DNA of 64,000 bases from assembly GCA_032719365.1 (NCBI GenBank), contig CM064875.1:37098693-37162692 (forward strand), written 5' to 3'. Below, one piece after another: positions 60,172-64,000 of this stretch. Position 1 is the first letter of the stretch, and every line of letters begins with the position of its first letter. Source of the DNA: Prinsepia uniflora (lineage: Eukaryota; Streptophyta; Magnoliopsida; Rosales; Rosaceae). The notes below the pieces were generated by a model. That model searched no databases. It worked only from the letters and a program-made list of their open reading frames with translations, and was not told where the DNA came from. Made by a program: the position numbers and the translations under genes.

Positions 60172-63100
60172 GATGATGCCCACATCCAAAAGTTTTAACA
60201 CCTATTTTTTGACAACTTCCTTCATTGATGGGTTCAACCTTCTTTGTGCCTCTCGGGAAGGCTTTGAATTTTCTTCAACGAGAATCCTATGCATGCACTT
60301 GGCTGGACTATGGCCCTTAATGTCAGCAATAGTCCACCCAATGGCCTTTTGATGGGTGCGAAGGATGTGACAAAGCAAGTCTTCCTCGGATGGAGTAAGG
60401 TTCGTAGCAATGATGACTGGGAGAGTTTGGTTGCTGCTTAAGTAAGCATACTTGAGATTTTTCGGAAGGGGTTTAAGCTCAAGGATAGGAGGAGAGATAT
60501 GAGAGGGCAAGGGCTCTGTGGTGGTGAGGGACAAGGCTTCACAGGGGGCCTTGGACAAGTGCATGTACGTCTAGGCATTTAGGGAGAGCAATTCGGCCAT
60601 GGTGTTTGGGTCCATTGTGGTTTCGGGTTTAGGGAAGGTGAGGGCTTTTCCTAGGTCATCTCCCACACATGATAGCTTAAGATTCTCATTAAGAAGCATA
60701 TCCATAATATTCAAAGGGAAATCATCAATAGGTTCCGCTGGGTATTGCATGGTATCATGTATAGAGAAAGTATGAAGCTTGCCAAAAACCCGAATAGACA
60801 CCTGCCCATTCTTCACATCAATGAGGCATTCAACTGTAACCAACAAAGGACGTCCAAAGATCAATGGGGGCTACCCATTCTTGTCAATTCTATTCATCTT
60901 CAAGACATAGAAATCAGTGGGAATGCACGTATCCCCGATCTGAACCACAACATACTCCAGCACACCTACAAGGTTAGAAATCGACGCATTAGCCGATCGA
61001 ACACAAAGATGAGTAGGTTTAAGATCTCTTAAGTTCAAAAACTTATAAATACAGAAAGGCATAATGTTAATTGAAGCTCCCATATCACATAAATAATGTT
61101 CAAAACGTTTAGATTGAATGACACAAGGAAGTGAAGGGCCCCCGGGATCATTGACTTTCGGGGGCATGGAAACAAGGGCTGCCTTGCAAACTTGGGGCAG
61201 GTCCACGACATTTGGGGCTTCAAATCCTCTTTTTCCAGAAACTAGATCCTTGATAAGCTTGGAAAAGATGGGCATGTGCTCCAGGATTTTGGAAGAAGGA
61301 AGTGTGATTTGAAGTTTCTGCAGCATCTTGATGATCTCGTCCTCGAATGCTTCCTTGTTTTTGTTTTGATTTTGAAACCTGCGAGGGAATGGATATGAAA
61401 CATTATTAGATAACTCAAAAGACACCTTCTAAGACATTTTATTGGAATTAGAAGGAGTTTTAGGGTTAGAAAGTCCAGCATGTTGCTGGGGTACTGCAGG
61501 GGTAGCCAAAATGGATGCATCATGTTCCAATGCTTTGCCTTTTGAGTTCAAGGGCTGCTGTTGGATGCTTGGGCCTTGGGTTCCAGGGACCTTAACCTGT
61601 GGTTCTTCATCTTGAAAGTGAGCTGGAGGTGGTTCCACGTGGGTGGGCTAATCCGAGGCCAAAGAGGGGGCAGATTGCAAGCCATAGGGTGCTGGAACTT
61701 CCTGATGGTTCCAGCACTGAGTACTCGGGTAGCTTGCTGGATTTGAGTGTATGGCTGTGATTTTTGGACAGCCGGGACCTGGGGTCTTGAAGTATGATTC
61801 CTTGGGGTGTACTATGGGTTAGAAAGTTCAGTTCCACTTCGGAGGGTGATGGACTTCGCTGTTGGTCCATGAGGACCCTTCAGATTCACCATAACTTGAC
61901 TAGGGAACTTACCAGGCTCTCTTTGGTTGAGTTGATTAGAAATTTGCCCAAGTTGCCTCTCCAAGTTAGTAATGGCATGTTTAGTCTCATTCATGAAGGC
62001 ATTGGTTGCTGCTTGGTGAGTCCGAGATTCATTCAGGAAGGCATTAGTGTGCTGTGAAATAGTTGCAAGTGCATCCTCCCATGACTTACCGGTTAAACCT
62101 TGAGTTGAGGATGTACCTTGGGGCTAAATAGAAGGGTCATCAACGTGAGGTTGCTGTAATCCAGGGGGTGGCAAGGGGTTAGCCATGGATTGGTTGTTGT
62201 TCCACCTGAAATTCGGATGGTTCTTCCATCTCGGATTGTAAGAGTTCAAAAAAGGATCATTCTGGGGCCTTGAAGCATTGTACCCGCCAACATAGTTGGC
62301 TTCACCCACTTGTGTGCACTCATCCAAAGAGTGTCCTTGGACTGAACACACCTCACAAACCAGGGTATTCTTAACCTTATCCCTACACAATTGCTTTACC
62401 AAAGTCGTGAGTTCAGCAATGGATCCATCTTTGTCCCTAGTCTCGGCCATAGACCTAAATGATTGGCCTCGGTAACTAAACTGTTTCTCTCTTTGAGCTA
62501 TCTTCTCAAATGCAATTCGAGCCTTGGTTGCCATACCATCTAAGATACCTTGAGATAGGGAATTCACCATAGTATGATCCCCATAACTAAGACCTCCATA
62601 AAACCACATCATGAGGTGATGATCCTCAATGTTGTGATGAGGACAAGCACGAAGCATCTCATTAAACCTTTCCCAATACTCATAAAAGGCTTCATCTTGG
62701 AGCTGTCTAGGGTTCATAATCTTAGCCTTAAACTCATTAGTTTTCTCCATGGGTTAGTATTGAGTGAGGAACAAAGTAGACAATTCTGTCCATGTAGGAA
62801 TAGAGGCGGGTGCAAGTGAATGAAACCAAGCTTTAGCCCTATCCTTAAGTGAAAAGTTAAACAACTTCAACCTAATTTCATTCTTAGTCATCCCATTGAT
62901 ACGAAGAGTAGAACAAACCTCGAGAAAGTCCTTGATGTGAAGGTGAGGGTCTGCTCTAAAGAGTCCATCAAATGTAGGCAACATATGAATGGTCTCAGAC
63001 TTAAGCTCAAAGTTCTCAATGGTGCTTGCGGGAAAGACAATAGGGAAGAGATTTTCGGGCACATAAGAGGCTGCAAACTCCCGAAGGAGCCTAGGGGCAG

Positions 63101-63236
63101 GAGGAGGAACAAGAGCACGATCTTGTGGGTTGTCCATGGCACGAGGGCTTGGTAGGGGGCTGTCGGGAATTGATGAGTTTCGGGAGGAACAAGTAGGGCC
63201 GTGAGTTGTTCCCTCCACTGAGGAGCCGCGTGACAT
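60172..63236 (-). pseudogene. Athila-type Ty3/gypsy gag-pol, truncated and disrupted
   Basis: Minus frame from an ATG at 63236. Gag capsid-like domain spans about 62300-63000 (DYWERF-like EYWERFNEML, then ACPHHNI). A CCHC zinc knuckle CEVCSVQGHSLDEC is encoded at 62316-62357. The PR region has CDMGASINIMP (near 61060-61090), with DMGA where DSGA/DTGA/DLGA is usual. The RT N-terminus has HRILVEENSKP and QRRLNPSMKEVVKK (about 60210-60280) and a VLKLLDVGIIYPI continuation in another frame. Sequence ends there, before the RT catalytic core, so RNase H and integrase are gone. In-frame stops lie at 62754, 62124, 61812, 61429, 60871 and 60571, with frameshifts between 61811 and 61638 and near 60207. 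It is dead. The motifs and the tRNA-Asp PBS agree with Athila. Confidence 0.9.
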
Positions 63237-63312
63237 GAACTAGTACCTGAAAAACAAATATGCCAACCAAGTTAAATAATTCCAAACTATATGGACACCG
63301 TTGAGGGATAAG

Positions 63313-63330
63313 TCCCCAGCAACAGCGCCA
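63313..63330 (-). other. Primer-binding site of the Athila-type element (tRNA-Asp)
   Basis: The minus strand reads TGGCGCTGTTGCTGGGGA. This is the usual plant tRNA-Asp PBS of Athila/Tat elements with two C-to-T changes, six bases from the LTR end. Confidence 0.85.
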
Positions 63331-63336
63331 AAAACA

Positions 63337-64000
63337 TGATAGAAGATTTATGAACCAAGAAATTATGAATGATAACTCCTAATGTGATACTTTGCAAGTG
63401 CACAAAATCATATCACGAGTATAGTAGGTTTGCAAAGGTCGATCCTTCGAGGACTTGTTCAACGTGAATCCACTTAGTTTGGAATGAAAAAATTTGAGAA
63501 AAAGTACAAAAACGTTGGGGGGGGGGGGGGGGGGTGGGGGTTGAGTGATGATTAGAATGAAATTGAATGATGAAAACAAGTGCAAAATGATGAAAAACTT
63601 GATTTGAAAGTTGATTGGATGATTAGGATGAATTAGGACATGATATCCAACTTTACCAATTAAAGTTCTCCTTAGATTTCATTGATTAGATTAATTTTGC
63701 ATGTATCTGAATTAAGTGCCCATGCAAGGGACTGGCTAAGGCTCACCCCACACGTTTATCTTCTCTTAGATTGCATGTTTAAGCGTGATGTACCCGCCCT
63801 TAAACAACTATTACCGATGGTGTGTGATAATGCATGAAACATGAAGAAGATTTAATGACACTACACTATCCCTAGTAAAGTGATGTGCAATCCTAGGGAG
63901 TCATGAGTTTAGATTACGAATAAGATTTCCCCTCTTAAACGTGATGCTACAAATTGCAGGGTGAACACAAACATCGAGGTGATTCGTCAAGCAATTACAT
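63337..64000 (-). repeat. 5' LTR of the Athila-type element (partial, runs off window)
   Basis: Starts TGATAGAAG on the plus strand (CTTCTATCA end in element orientation). It contains the typical U5-like GATCGACCTTTGCAAACC segment near 63430 and a G-homopolymer (63518-63534). Its other end lies beyond base 64000. Confidence 0.8.

Overview
This is nuclear DNA of a flowering plant, very probably a eudicot. Two plant protein genes, plant long-terminal-repeat (LTR) retrotransposons primed by initiator tRNA-Met and tRNA-Asp, and AT-rich microsatellites support this. The species cannot be told. I see no bacterial genes, rRNA, tRNA genes or CRISPR.

Only two genes look intact. At the left edge (1-741, minus strand) is the N-terminal part of a TMK-family leucine-rich-repeat receptor kinase, with a pyrimidine-rich repeat upstream. 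At 44782-46695 (plus) is an intronless P-type pentatricopeptide-repeat gene, apparently the orthologue of Arabidopsis At1g09680. A possible orphan exon lies near 48180.

Almost everything else is nested, decayed Ty3/gypsy-type LTR retrotransposons with very long LTRs (2.2-3.2 kb) and internal regions without intact genes. Layout: repeat X (2460-5073, minus), split by solo LTR Y (2937-4765); solo LTR A (5074-7702, plus); a second X copy (7703-8155, plus); element B (plus, 8156 to about 26640), split by element C-D (minus, 13020-22391); a foreign PBS (primer-binding site) and leader fragment (26681-27200); unclassified DNA (27201-29475); LTR E with part of its internal region (29476-34180, minus); head-to-head LTR fragments (34181-36752); LTR G with its internal region (36753-40198, plus); LTR H (40199-41021); solo LTR I (41022-44070, minus); the PPR gene; a second Y fragment (49125-49740); element J-L (minus, 49741 to about 60165), split by LTR K (51607-54475); and a truncated Athila-type element (about 60172 to the right edge, minus). 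The C-D and E internal regions keep recognisable but broken protease and reverse-transcriptase stretches.

The most unusual signal is in the long LTRs. Each full copy has a GTGAGTGGAC arm, then a CATGCATG (RY) element, an array of short self-complementary motifs, a second RY element, a complementary GTCCACTCAC arm and a polypyrimidine-AG. Read along the element this resembles an intron whose 5' splice site can pair with sequence just upstream of its 3' splice site. One diverged copy (F) changes both arms in a compensating way. Many LTRs also carry G-box or TGACG-type arrays. Element J-L carries an amplified palindromic array of its tRNA-Met primer-binding site.
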